From Brevibacillus composti (GTDB taxonomy: Bacteria > Bacillota > Bacilli > Brevibacillales > Brevibacillaceae), in assembly GCF_016406105.1 (NCBI RefSeq), contig NZ_CP066308.1, forward strand, positions 3,858,001-3,922,000: 64,000 bases of DNA, given 5' to 3'. Below, piece by piece: positions 25,074 through 34,129 of this stretch. How positions within the stretch are numbered: position 1 is the stretch's first letter; each line of letters begins with the position of its first letter. A program made the position numbers and the translations under genes. The notes below the pieces were generated by a model. That model ran no database searches. It was not told the DNA's origin and saw only the letters and a list, made by a program, of their open reading frames with translations.

Positions 25074-26576
25074 ATGGCTGAAGTCAATTATATCAGACAT
25101 GAAACAAACACAAAAGGTCGCTCCTACTCTTCTGTTGCAAGACAGATGAATATGGATCGCAGGACAATCAAGAAGTATTCGGAGATGGAGGATTTCAATC
25201 AGGAGGTGAAGTCTGTACAGATAAGGAAAGCCAATGTAATGGATCCGGTTAAACCAATCGTTGATCAATGGCTACTTGAAGATATGGGGAAGAAAAAGAA
25301 GTTCAGAAGAACCGCAAAGCGAATCTATACTCTTCTCGTTTCGGAACATGGATTCCAAGGCTCTGACCGTACGATTCGTGCCTATGTGGCGAAAAGGAAA
25401 GCCGCCTTATTGGACGAGAGCAATGACACTGCCTTACCGTTAGAGGCGAAGGCCGGCACAGCACAGGTAGATTTTGGGGAAGCTCCTTTTAAGCACAGGG
25501 GAAAAGAGGTCATCTTGCCCTTCCTCGTCCTCTCATTCCCTTACAGCAATTCATTCCTGTTTCAAGTGTTCCCTTCCCAAAACCGGGAGTGTTTTCTACA
25601 AGGACTGACGAACATGTTCGCCTTTCTAGAAGGCGTGCCGCATACGATCCGTTTCGATAACCTGTCACCTGCGGTGAAGAAAGTGCTGCCAAACGGGGAA
25701 CGGCAAGTAACAGAGGAATTCGCTCGTTTTGTTGCCCATTATGGCTTCCAATATGAATTCTGCAATCCGGGAAGCGGAAACGAGAAAGGGCACGTGGAAG
25801 CGATGGTCAAATACATACGAAACAACTATCTGTTGCCGGAAATCCACTATGAAGACCTGTCGGTCTTGAATGAGAAGACCCTGAATTGGAGCCTGGGGGA
25901 TCGGAAACGTTGCCACTATGAAAAGGATACCCTGATTGCCGAACTATATTTGGAAGACAAGGAGCGCTTCCTCCAACTGCCCGGTAAAGCGTACGAATGC
26001 GTTCGGTTCGAGCAGGTCAAAGCGGATAAATACGGAATCGTCCGTATTGACCAAAAGCAATATTCCACTTCGCCACGCTTTGCGGGACAAGCGGTCTTGG
26101 CGAAGATCTCATTTGATACGATCTCGCTTCTGAACGAGGAAAATGAAGTGATCGTACGCCACCCCAGATTATATGGGGAGACAAAGAAGTCGATGGACTG
26201 GCAACCTTATCTGACCTTGATGGCAAAGAGGCCAACCGCTTTGAAATACAGCTCATTCTACGATCAATTGCCGGAGGAATGGAAAGCCTTTTTCGGTGAA
26301 TGTACAGTCGAGGAGAAACGGAATGCTCTCCAACTTTTATCCGTCATATTAAAGGAACAGGATTTCGACATATCTCTACAAGCCCTACGGATTGCATCCG
26401 AACATGGACATCCTACCACGGAATCCATCAAGCACGTCTATTATCAGCTTGTGAATGGACGAGGCATTCGAGAAACACTGTCGCTTCCGCCTTCAGTGCC
26501 ATCAACTAGAAATTCAAGCAGAGGCCTCTCTCATTATGATCGGTTGATGATTATGCCAGGAGGTGAGCAGCGGTGA
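25074..26576 (+). CDS. istA: IS21-family transposase IstA
   Basis: A DDE transposase of 500 residues. A helix-turn-helix (SYSSVARQMNMDRRTIKKYSE) is followed by the catalytic core with Asp in GTAQVDFGEAPF, Asp in TIRFDNLSPAVK and Glu in GSGNEKGHVEAMVKY. AGGAG lies about 8 bases before the ATG at 25074; an ATG at 25065 is an alternative. The C-terminal part contains the beta-barrel region typical of IstA. It overlaps istB by 4 bases (GTGA). Confidence 0.92.
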   Translation: MAEVNYIRHETNTKGRSYSSVARQMNMDRRTIKKYSEMEDFNQEVKSVQIRKANVMDPVKPIVDQWLLEDMGKKKKFRRTAKRIYTLLVSEHGFQGSDRTIRAYVAKRKAALLDESNDTALPLEAKAGTAQVDFGEAPFKHRGKEVILPFLVLSFPYSNSFLFQVFPSQNRECFLQGLTNMFAFLEGVPHTIRFDNLSPAVKKVLPNGERQVTEEFARFVAHYGFQYEFCNPGSGNEKGHVEAMVKYIRNNYLLPEIHYEDLSVLNEKTLNWSLGDRKRCHYEKDTLIAELYLEDKERFLQLPGKAYECVRFEQVKADKYGIVRIDQKQYSTSPRFAGQAVLAKISFDTISLLNEENEVIVRHPRLYGETKKSMDWQPYLTLMAKRPTALKYSSFYDQLPEEWKAFFGECTVEEKRNALQLLSVILKEQDFDISLQALRIASEHGHPTTESIKHVYYQLVNGRGIRETLSLPPSVPSTRNSSRGLSHYDRLMIMPGGEQR

Positions 26577-27292
26577 GAAGCCTCATTGAAGAGCATGCCA
26601 AGCGTTTGAAATTAAGTTGGATACGGGAGAATTATCACGCGGTGGAAGCTGAAACACATGAAGAATTTCTGCTCTGCTTATTCGAAAGGGAAATACAGCA
26701 ACGAGAGGAACGGAAGCTCAATCTCCTTCTCAGTCAATCCTGTTTGCCGGATATATCTGGCAAGCAGCTAGAATGGCACGGTATTCATATGAATGGAAAC
26801 ATTACAAAGGAAGAAATCTTGCAAGGCAGGTTCATAGAGAGAAAAGAGAATTTAATCCTATATGGAGGCGTCGGGGTCGGGAAAACGCTTATGGCAGCCT
26901 TGGCAGGCTGGAACTGCATCCAAAAAAGCCAAAAACGGGTGCGCTTCTATACAGTCGCTCAACTCGTGAACAGCCTGTTAGAGGTTAACGAGAAGGGAAC
27001 TCTTGGTAGGCTGTTTAAACAAATAGAGAGCCTGGATCTATTAATTCTTGATGAATTAGGCTATGTACCCCTTCACAAGCAAGGAGCAGAATTACTGTTT
27101 CAAGTGATCAATCTGTGTTATGAAAAGCGTAGTGTCATCATAACCACGAACTTACAGTTCGGCCAATGGAATCACGTTTTGGGCGATCCAATACTGACGG
27201 AAGCATTCATTGATCGTCTCATTCACTATTCGCATTTGATTGTTTTTAATCGTGATAGTTTTCGTCATAAGGATTCACTGATGAATCGATGA
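26573..27292 (+). CDS. istB: IS21-family ATPase IstB
   Basis: A 239-residue AAA+ helper related to DnaC. Walker A is YGGVGVGKTLMAA and Walker B LLILDELGYVPL, with NLQFGQW...FIDRLIHY in the sensor region. IstB directs target choice for IstA. The start is GTG at 26573 with GGAGGTGA upstream, translationally coupled to istA. Confidence 0.92.
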   Translation: MRSLIEEHAKRLKLSWIRENYHAVEAETHEEFLLCLFEREIQQREERKLNLLLSQSCLPDISGKQLEWHGIHMNGNITKEEILQGRFIERKENLILYGGVGVGKTLMAALAGWNCIQKSQKRVRFYTVAQLVNSLLEVNEKGTLGRLFKQIESLDLLILDELGYVPLHKQGAELLFQVINLCYEKRSVIITTNLQFGQWNHVLGDPILTEAFIDRLIHYSHLIVFNRDSFRHKDSLMNR

Positions 27293-27357
27293 TACCCTGG
27301 TTGGCAAGTGTGCATTTTTAATTGCCAAACGGTACATTTTCTACTTGCCAAATACAA

Positions 27358-27681
27358 CAACCCATAGTAAGTTTTAAGAGCGTCCCACTGCATGTTGTAC
27401 CTAAAGCAACCCCTCATCTGATGGATTGGGAGAACACACTTCTATTGCCTTTAAACACTGAGTTTTACCAAGATGATATTGCGGCGGCCCTTTCTCAAGA
27501 TGGCTTGAAGATCGCGGGCGCGGGCCCCTATCAAGTTAGCATGACCTTCACCGGAGTATCCGCATTAAGCAAGGACGTCGATAACATGGCAAGAGCGTAT
27601 CTCCCAATTCTGAAGCAACTCGGACTAAACAACAACGATATACACAACATTCGATTGTGCAAAAACGGTTTAACCCCTTAA
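27358..27681 (+). pseudogene. C-terminal gene fragment, possibly RusA-like
   Basis: An open frame of about 108 codons enters from inside the IS21 right end, which supplies the only ATG (27322). The native part contains KDVDNMARAYLPILKQLGL and NNNDIHNIRL. The D-x-D-N helix followed by a short acidic loop resembles the RusA Holliday-junction resolvase core, but the match is weak. The N-terminal half is absent from the other side of the IS, which supports a deletion next to IS21. Confidence 0.35.
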
Positions 27682-27726
27682 AATTTGAGTTTTTCACCCT
27701 TATTTTCGCATTTTCATATGCTTCTT

Positions 27727-27833
27727 CCCTCCTTCAACCACCTAGGAGTCTAGGAAGGAAAACGCCTAGCGTCAAGGAGATCACTTGACCCCAGACGTTT
27801 TCCTTCCTGCTTGTCAGCTAGGTTGAAGTAGGG
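27727..27833. repeat. 107-bp imperfect palindrome
   Basis: Outer arms CCCTCCTTCAACC and GGTTGAAGTAGGG, CTAG steps, and inner arms GGAAGGAAAACG and CGTTTTCCTTCC, then GTCAAG and CTTGAC around the centre. It could be a miniature inverted-repeat element or a large bidirectional terminator. No gene overlaps it. Confidence 0.6.
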
Positions 27834-27857
27834 ATCATTCTGCAATCCTTTGCCATA

Positions 27858-28787
27858 CTACACTTTCACAACAAATGGTGTAATGAGTTGCAAGGCAAAG
27901 GCTTTACCAAATTCTACAGGTGATAAATCGTACAAGCTTCCATGAATCCGTCGCTGATTATAAAAGAGCAGATAGTTTGTCACGATTTCATAGGCTTCTT
28001 GATAGCTCTGAAATTCATTCCGCTGCAAACATTCTTTCTCCAAAACACTGTGAAATGACTCAATGTGAGCGTTTTTATTGGGTGTCTTTGGAGGAATTCG
28101 CTCATGCACCGTTTGGAAATGCTGACAGGCTTCTTCAAAGGCATGGCTAATAAACTGTGGACCGTTATCCGTACGGATAACAGGGCGATCATCACAATTG
28201 AATTGCTGCCGTTTCCACAAAGCACGTTGGAGAATCTGAGCAGCATGTTTTCCTTCGCAGGTCAGTCCGAAATGGTAGTCCACGATCGCTCGATCATAGA
28301 CATCAATGAGACTCATCAGGAAAAAGAAACGCTGTTCTCCTACGATAAATCCGTATTTTACGTCCATCTCCCACAATTGATTCGGAGCGGTAATCTCTCG
28401 GTTGTTTGCCAACTTTCGAGGATGTTTCCTTTTCTTTTGTCGTTGTGGTTGCAGGAGTTCTTCTTCTTTCAGCAAGCGGTAAACCTTTTTCTTGTTGATG
28501 ACCAGTTGGTGGTCTCGCCGTAGGCAGACGGTAAGCTTTCGATATCCATAAGCAGATTCTTCATCGGCAATCAGCTCGGATAGCCATTCTTTGATTTGTT
28601 CGTCACTGACAGGTTGTCCGTCTTTTGACAACGAATAACCGGGTATAGGTCTTCCTCCGTGATAAACGCGAGGTTTTTGGGAGGCTTTGTTTTTTCGGTA
28701 ATAGTAGGTTGCTTCCAGGATGCCGACAATACGTAGCACTAGTTTGGCTGTGTACCCCAGCTGTATCCACTTGTCGGCTATTTCCAT
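27858..28787 (-). CDS. IS3-family transposase OrfB
   Basis: A 309-residue DDE catalytic protein. The N-terminal HTH_21-like region (ESAYGYRKLTVCLRRD) precedes the integrase core with Asp in LWEMDVKYGF, Asp in VIRTDNGPQF and Glu in NAHIESFHSVLEKE. It overlaps orfA by 10 bases in the -1 frame. Production of the OrfAB fusion by -1 frameshifting is likely. Confidence 0.92.
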   Translation of the reverse strand: MEIADKWIQLGYTAKLVLRIVGILEATYYYRKNKASQKPRVYHGGRPIPGYSLSKDGQPVSDEQIKEWLSELIADEESAYGYRKLTVCLRRDHQLVINKKKVYRLLKEEELLQPQRQKKRKHPRKLANNREITAPNQLWEMDVKYGFIVGEQRFFFLMSLIDVYDRAIVDYHFGLTCEGKHAAQILQRALWKRQQFNCDDRPVIRTDNGPQFISHAFEEACQHFQTVHERIPPKTPNKNAHIESFHSVLEKECLQRNEFQSYQEAYEIVTNYLLFYNQRRIHGSLYDLSPVEFGKAFALQLITPFVVKV

Positions 28788-29110
28788 TTTGTCCGATAAG
28801 CTGGGTTCACCTTTTTTACAAGATCACGAAGGATCGCGATTTCCAAGTCCTTTTCTCCCAGTAATTTCTTCAGTTTATCATTCTCCGTTTCCAGTTCCCG
28901 AAACTCTCCTGGACTTGGTGTATAGCTTGTTACAGCTTTAGCTTCGGAAGACGTATTCTGCCAATCTGCGTGTTTGGAGTCACGTATCCATCGATACAGC
29001 ATTTTAGGGTCTATCCCATGCCGTCTGGCTACTTGGCTAGCGTTTCCTACTTCGTGGGCTTCCTGGATCAATTGTTGTTTGAACTCGATTGAATAGCGTC
29101 TCCGTTGCAT
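28778..29110 (-). CDS. IS3-family OrfA (helix-turn-helix)
   Basis: A 110-residue DNA-binding protein: HTH (NASQVARRHGIDPKMLYRWIR) followed by a leucine-zipper helix (ELETENDKLKKLLGEKDLEIAILRD). A slippery A-AAA-AAG lies at 28811-28817 (minus strand), and the -1 frame is open from there into orfB, so programmed frameshifting can fuse the two. GAGGGGGA precedes the ATG. Confidence 0.9.
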   Translation of the reverse strand: MQRRRYSIEFKQQLIQEAHEVGNASQVARRHGIDPKMLYRWIRDSKHADWQNTSSEAKAVTSYTPSPGEFRELETENDKLKKLLGEKDLEIAILRDLVKKVNPAYRTKWK

Positions 29111-29169
29111 AAAAATATCCCCCTCTGTTCTTCTGATATCAGCTTAACAAGATAAGGGGGTATGACTCA

Positions 29170-29374
29170 AATCCAATTTTGGGGCTTAAAAGAAAAGAGT
29201 GCCGATCATCATGAACAGAGTATACGCTCATCGTCGTACAATAAGTGTATGCCTGTCCAACAGCGGATAATCCCTAGAGCATCAAGGGTTTAACCGCTGT
29301 TTTCGGGGTACTCATCTGCAGACATTAATAGAGATGAGCCGGTTATCGTTTCATCTGCATATTCGTTGTCCTAT
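29170..29374. other. Short non-coding gap between IS3 and IS1182 copy B
   Basis: No gene is seen. A plus-strand hairpin at about 29261-29300 (CAGCGG...CCGCTG, followed by TTTT) is terminator-like. Confidence 0.4.
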
Positions 29375-31239
29375 GGGGCTGTCCAATAAGTCCCCAAAAT
29401 AAAAAGTTGGGCGGAAAAACGTAATGTTTTCCGTCCAACTTTTTTGTGCGGCTGCTTTTGCAGGAAAGTAGCGAGGCGGATGCCTGCCACTTTCAATAGA
29501 TTGTGGGCCAATGCCACAATCCCAAACTCGACGTGAACCTTGTCCAGCCCCCGTAAGGAGAACCGTCGGAACGACCGGTTGCCCTTGAGGTGACCGAACA
29601 CGCTTTCTACCTCCACTTTACGCCGAGCATAGATCGCGGACTTCTCGTCATCCTCAAGGGCTCTTTTGGCCTTTGCCTTTAACTCTTCCCATATCGTGTT
29701 CCAGTGTACCTGGCGATTCCCTTTTGCTTTGGTGCACGAGAGCTTGAGCGGGCAATCGCTACAATCCTCACATTCATAGATCTTGAAGCTTTGCTCCAGG
29801 CCAGAAGCGTTTTTTTTCGTCTGGTATTTCTTAAAGCGAACGTATCGACCATTCGGGCAAACAAAGCGATCATCCTGCTCTTCATACGTCCAGTTGGAAG
29901 CGTGCCGGATGTCCTTCTGGTATCGTCGGGTTTTCTCCTTCAAATAGTTGCCGTAGGGTATGAGAAACTCAAATCGCGGCTGTTTTTCTTCGCCCATCGC
30001 ATACAAGTAGTTTTCCTCGCTGCCATAGCCAGCGTCGGCAATCACGGTTTTGGGCATCGGCAACGAAGACGCCGCCAATCGCTCCATATGCGGAATAAAG
30101 CATCGTGTATCCGTAGGACGCTGATGGATGCTGTAGAACAAAACAAACTGGTTTTCCGTGGCCATTTGCACATTGTAGCCTGGCTTCAGTTGGCCATTTT
30201 TCATGTGATCTTCCTTCATGCGCATAAACGTGGCGTCCGGATCGGTTTTCGAGTAGCTGTTGCGATCGCCAAAGCAGGCTTTCTGCTGCTCATACTTGGC
30301 GAAGCGAGGAAGGAAATCCTTCCGAATCTGTTTCAGCGGCCTCTTCAAGGCACTGCGCGCTTTGCGCAAGGCTTTCCGCTCTTCGCTGCCGCTGGTCTGC
30401 GTGAGCTGTTCGGTTAAGCCTTCGACTCTTTCCTCCAGCACGGCCGCTGCTTCTTCGAGCTTGGCAGGGAGCTCTTCCGGGTCTGCCGCTGCATATTCGC
30501 CAGCTTCTTGCTGCGTGAGCGTATGAATATGCGCAAGGGTGGCCTGCACCTTTTCCTTGAGCTTTTCCTCGAAGCGAAGCGTGGATTTTTTCCACACAAA
30601 AGAGTACTTGTTCGCATCGGCTTCAATCTTTGTGCCATCCAAAAAGTACTGCTCCATCGAAATGTAGTTGTCCGCGATGAGCTTGCGGATCATCGTTTCA
30701 AACAGTTCGTCCATGAACGCTTTCATGCGCACGCCGCGAAAATCGTTCAAGGTACGGAAGTCAGGCTGCTGCATCGCCGCCAGCCACATGGCCGGGAGGT
30801 TCTCACGCAACAGCTTTTCAATACCGCGGCAGGAATAAACCTTTTGTGAGTAGCCGTAAAGGATCACCTTAAGCATCATTTTGGGATGGTAGGAACTGCG
30901 GCCTCCGCCCGTGTAATGAGCAAACAACTGCTGATCCGGAATGGCTTCGATCATTTCATCAATGACACGAGCCACATGATGGGTGGGAACATACATCTCC
31001 AAATCCAGAATCATCTGAGCCTGCTTGTTGTCGTACGGTTTGAAGGTAGGGGCAAGATGTCGCGTGGGCATCATTTTTTCTTCCACATCCTGTAGAGGAA
31101 GAGCCAGTTGCATGGTATAATCATGATTAGTAGTCGTCCGATTACGCAAGAAAATCGTCCTTTCTTGAATTGGTAGTGTGGTAACTTCCATTTTACAAGA
31201 AAAGACGGTTTTTTTGTGCTTATTTTTTACATTCAACAA
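29371..31239 (-). CDS. IS1182-family transposase, copy B
   Basis: The same protein as copy A (13764-15638) up to the terminal-repeat residues TYWTAP, where a TAG in the flanking DNA ends the frame. The catalytic residues are the same. The identity of two copies 15.6 kb apart in the same orientation indicates recent duplication or gene conversion. Confidence 0.9.
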   Translation of the reverse strand: MLNVKNKHKKTVFSCKMEVTTLPIQERTIFLRNRTTTNHDYTMQLALPLQDVEEKMMPTRHLAPTFKPYDNKQAQMILDLEMYVPTHHVARVIDEMIEAIPDQQLFAHYTGGGRSSYHPKMMLKVILYGYSQKVYSCRGIEKLLRENLPAMWLAAMQQPDFRTLNDFRGVRMKAFMDELFETMIRKLIADNYISMEQYFLDGTKIEADANKYSFVWKKSTLRFEEKLKEKVQATLAHIHTLTQQEAGEYAAADPEELPAKLEEAAAVLEERVEGLTEQLTQTSGSEERKALRKARSALKRPLKQIRKDFLPRFAKYEQQKACFGDRNSYSKTDPDATFMRMKEDHMKNGQLKPGYNVQMATENQFVLFYSIHQRPTDTRCFIPHMERLAASSLPMPKTVIADAGYGSEENYLYAMGEEKQPRFEFLIPYGNYLKEKTRRYQKDIRHASNWTYEEQDDRFVCPNGRYVRFKKYQTKKNASGLEQSFKIYECEDCSDCPLKLSCTKAKGNRQVHWNTIWEELKAKAKRALEDDEKSAIYARRKVEVESVFGHLKGNRSFRRFSLRGLDKVHVEFGIVALAHNLLKVAGIRLATFLQKQPHKKVGRKTLRFSAQLFILGTYWTAP

Positions 31240-31287
31240 AAACGGGGCGCCCAGAAGTCAGTTTATGCTGACTTTCTGGACAGCCCC
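29375..31287 (-). mobile_element. IS1182-family element, copy B
   Basis: A 1913-bp element with GGGGCTGTCC ends, same orientation as copy A. Flanks CTAT (left) and TTTT (right) show no target duplication. With copy A it brackets the whole restriction cluster like a composite transposon of about 17.5 kb. Confidence 0.9.
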
Positions 31288-31404
31288 TTTTTTATTTTTA
31301 CGCAACGACAAAGGCGGGTTGAACCATGGAGGTGAAGAAATAATCATCCACGAGATATGCATTAGTAACTCTATCTTCAAGTTTAACAAATGGAGGTAAC
31401 CTTT

Positions 31405-32256
31405 ATGAACGTCGTCACCTATCTGCGCGTATCTTCAAAACAGCAATCCGAACGTGAGTTGTCCATCCCGGCACAACGAGAAGCCATTCAACGATATGCA
31501 GATCAGAAAGGATGGACCATCGTCGAAGAGTTCGTCGATGAAAGCAAATCTGCAAAGACCGCAGATCGCCCAGCCTTCCAGCAGATGATCGCCAAAGCAA
31601 AGCAACCTCAGAAGAACTTCCAAGCCATCCTTGTCCACAAATTCGATCGTTTCAGCCGTAGTCGTGAAGATCATATCATCTACAAAGCCCTGCTCAGGAA
31701 GCAGGGTATTTTTGTGTACTCCGCGACAGAACAAACAGAACCCGACACTCCACACGGCATGTTGCTGGAAGGCATGCTGGAGGTTATCTCTGAATTCTAC
31801 AACCTGAATCTGAAGAACGAGACGTTGAAGGGAATGAAGGAAAACGCATCGCGGGGATTTCACTGCGGAGGACGCATTCCATACGGGTATCGCACCATCG
31901 TCGTCGACGGACACGTTACGCTGATCCCCGGCGAACGTCATGAAGTAGAGGCCATCCACCTCATCTTCCAGCTTGCGGCAGATGGGATGGGTGGCAAAAA
32001 GATCGCACACATCCTGAATGAATACAGCCTAGCACATGCAGATGATCGTCGCTGGAGTCCATCGTCCGTCCTCTCCATTCTGGGCAACCAAGTGTACCTC
32101 GGCCACCGCATCTGGAACAAGCGCACCAAAGGTATGACGCAGTTCAAGGATGAAGATGAATGGATCATCACACCAAACAGTCACCCTCCCCTCATCAGTC
32201 AACAGCAATGGGACTCCGCCCATACAGAATTACAACGACGCAAGAAAAGTAAATAG
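31405..32256 (+). CDS. Serine recombinase, short form
   Basis: A 283-residue member of the large serine recombinase group. The catalytic N-terminal domain has the nucleophile in VVTYLRVSSKQQSERE, and the resolvase pattern includes DRFSRSREDHIIY. A recombinase domain follows (GGRIPYGYR...NQVYLGHRIWN). It stops where other members continue into a zinc ribbon and coiled coil, so it lacks that C-terminal part. The ATG at 31405 has GGAGG 8 bases upstream; a frame opening 15 bases earlier is less likely. It is the first of two tandem recombinases next to ssrA. Confidence 0.9.
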   Translation: MNVVTYLRVSSKQQSERELSIPAQREAIQRYADQKGWTIVEEFVDESKSAKTADRPAFQQMIAKAKQPQKNFQAILVHKFDRFSRSREDHIIYKALLRKQGIFVYSATEQTEPDTPHGMLLEGMLEVISEFYNLNLKNETLKGMKENASRGFHCGGRIPYGYRTIVVDGHVTLIPGERHEVEAIHLIFQLAADGMGGKKIAHILNEYSLAHADDRRWSPSSVLSILGNQVYLGHRIWNKRTKGMTQFKDEDEWIITPNSHPPLISQQQWDSAHTELQRRKKSK

Positions 32257-32362
32257 CTTCATCCTCACTCGTTTTCAAGAGTCAGGTATCGCTCACATCG
32301 GGCATACCTGCCTTTTTTGTTTTTCAGCACTTACACCATAACCCCAAAGGAGATGTATCCAA

Positions 32363-33967
32363 ATGAAAGTTATTATCTACGCTCGCGTATCATCCGACCA
32401 TCAAGCAGAAAAAGAACTGTCTATTCCCGCTCAACTGAAGGCAATCCATAAGTTCTGCCAAGAGAAAGGATGGATAGTCGTCGGCGAATATCTCGAAAAA
32501 GGCAAATCTGCAAAGTCGGACGACCGCCCAGAGTTCCAGAAGATGATTGCGATGGCAAAGCGCCCAAATCGTCATTTCGATGCCATCGTCGTCCACAAGT
32601 TCGACCGCTTCTCTCGCAAACGTGAAGATCACATCATCTACAAAGCATTACTTCAAAAGCACGGCGTAAAGGTCATATCAGCAACGGAACAGACCGACCC
32701 AGAAACACCACACGGCATGTTGCTCGAAGTCATGCTAGAAGTCATCTCAGAGTTCTACAACGTCAATCTCGCCGCTGAAGTGAAGAAAGGCATGTCCCAG
32801 AACGCCAAACAAGGCTACAGCAACGGCGGTAATGCTCCCTATGGTTATCGCACAGAACATATCGCACTCAGCGCCAACAAAACGAAAACTGTATGGGTGC
32901 TCGGCCCTCGTGAAGAAGTAGATACGATCAAATGGATTTTCAACCAGTATGCTCAGGAGGGATTGGGTTACAAGGCAATCGCTACCCTGCTCAACCAGAA
33001 AGGCGTTCCTACGCTGAAAGGCGGCAAATGGTCTGCAAGTACGATCCGCGCCATCATCTTCAATGAATCCTACATCGGACGCCGAGTATGGAACAAGCAG
33101 GACTACCAGACAAAGGGCAAGAAGTGGAAAGATCGCTCTGAATGGATCATCACGGAGAACGCCCATCCGTCGATCATCACCAAGGAACTGTTCGACAGAT
33201 GCCAAGAGATGGCGAAGAAGCGTCACAATGGCGGCGGACAAGTGCATAATCCGTTCCAGATCAAACCACACTCCCCTTTCTGGTTGCGCGGCATCATGTA
33301 CTGCGACAGATGCGGAAGCAAAATGGTCGGCAACTCCAATTCTTCTCGTCAGAAAGGCGGTGGACAGCGCTACTACACTTGCGGAGGTTATCAGCGCCAT
33401 GGGAAGGATTATTGCACTTACGTCGGATGGCGAAAAGAACGTGTGGAAGAGATCGTATCGGCCAAACTGAGGAATGCTCTGCTCCGTCTGTCCCTTGAAG
33501 ACAATCATCTGGAGGAAGAAATCAGACGATACCATGCAGATCAAAACAAAAATGTCTTCATGCAGATATCTTCACTGGAAACGGAGATCAACTTCTTGCA
33601 AAAACGTATCGAAACGATGGAACAAGACATCCGTACAGGAAAAGGCAAACCATACTACGCCGATATGATCTTTGAGATGCAACAGGAGCTTACGGACAAC
33701 CAGAATGAGTACTCGGCTCTTTCCGGTTCCGTGCAGTCCTTAATCCTCCCTGAGCAGTACATTGACTCCGTGAAGTACGATGTGCAGACGCTGATCGCTC
33801 TGTTGGACAAAGTATCCAATCCTGAGAGCATCCATCAACTGGTCGCCAAATACGTCAGCAGGGTTTTCATCCAGCGAGAAACCAAGGTGATCCACATCAT
33901 CATGCAGTTCAAATCAGGCGATGCCATACTATATGAAAAAACCGTCGTAGCTGAATACACAGCGTAA
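32363..33967 (+). CDS. Large serine recombinase (site-specific integrase)
   Basis: A 534-residue recombinase. The resolvase domain (1-150) has the catalytic serine in IIYARVSSDHQAEKE and DRFSRKREDHIIY. The recombinase domain (160-270) contains GGNAPYGYRTE. The zinc beta-ribbon has MYCDRCGSKMVG and YYTCGGYQRHGKDYC. A coiled-coil stretch follows (about 380-450). AAAGGAG lies upstream of the ATG. The gene ends 163 bases from the CCA end of the intact ssrA and points toward it, as expected for the integrase of an element inserted at the ssrA 3' end. It resembles the paired recombinase layout of SCC-type islands, by analogy only. Confidence 0.93.
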   Translation: MKVIIYARVSSDHQAEKELSIPAQLKAIHKFCQEKGWIVVGEYLEKGKSAKSDDRPEFQKMIAMAKRPNRHFDAIVVHKFDRFSRKREDHIIYKALLQKHGVKVISATEQTDPETPHGMLLEVMLEVISEFYNVNLAAEVKKGMSQNAKQGYSNGGNAPYGYRTEHIALSANKTKTVWVLGPREEVDTIKWIFNQYAQEGLGYKAIATLLNQKGVPTLKGGKWSASTIRAIIFNESYIGRRVWNKQDYQTKGKKWKDRSEWIITENAHPSIITKELFDRCQEMAKKRHNGGGQVHNPFQIKPHSPFWLRGIMYCDRCGSKMVGNSNSSRQKGGGQRYYTCGGYQRHGKDYCTYVGWRKERVEEIVSAKLRNALLRLSLEDNHLEEEIRRYHADQNKNVFMQISSLETEINFLQKRIETMEQDIRTGKGKPYYADMIFEMQQELTDNQNEYSALSGSVQSLILPEQYIDSVKYDVQTLIALLDKVSNPESIHQLVAKYVSRVFIQRETKVIHIIMQFKSGDAILYEKTVVAEYTA

Positions 33968-34002
33968 CCATTGCGCTAACCGACTCGAAGAGAACACGAG
34001 GT

Positions 34003-34077
34003 TCCTCGCTATACATCGACAGCTCATCGAAAAACCATTCATATCAAGACATCAAAAGCCGTCCTGTATAGCGAGGA
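34003..34077. repeat. 13-bp perfect inverted repeat near island edge
   Basis: TCCTCGCTATACA (34003-34015) and TGTATAGCGAGGA (34065-34077) are exact inverted copies separated by 49 bases, between the integrase gene and the ssrA terminator. They could be recombinase or excision-factor binding sites or a cruciform. Confidence 0.6.
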
Positions 34078-34089
34078 CGTCAAAAGCAC

Positions 34090-34115
34090 AAAAAAACCAC
34101 CCTCATCAGGTGGTA
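34090..34115 (-). terminator. ssrA terminator
   Basis: Minus-strand ACCACC/GGTGGT stem followed by seven T, 15 bases after the CCA end of tmRNA. Confidence 0.8.
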
Positions 34116-34129
34116 TCCTCGCATATGTA

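Larger units (their letters stand above)
24934..27356 (+). mobile_element. IS21-family element
   Basis: The left end TGTTTATGGCA and right end (inverted) TGTATTTGGCA align without gaps over about 45 bases, with a second internal repeat (AAATGTAC..., TGGCA...ATGC), the layout typical of IS21 ends. It carries istA and istB. No target duplication is seen (TTTAC left, ACAAC right), so a deletion or recombination has altered at least one side. Confidence 0.8.
27849..29169 (-). mobile_element. IS3-family element with 5-bp target duplication
   Basis: A 1321-bp element carrying orfA and orfB, flanked by direct repeats AATCC at 27844-27848 and 29170-29174. The ends are weak inverted repeats (TTTGCCATAC left, TGAGTCATAC right). 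The intact duplication indicates simple insertion. Confidence 0.75.

Noticed and set aside
29290..29305. CGCTGTTTTCGG matches 12 bases of tmRNA next to IS1182 copy B
   Set aside because: The match is short, on the opposite strand to the ssrA copies, and part of a terminator-like hairpin; no other tmRNA features surround it.
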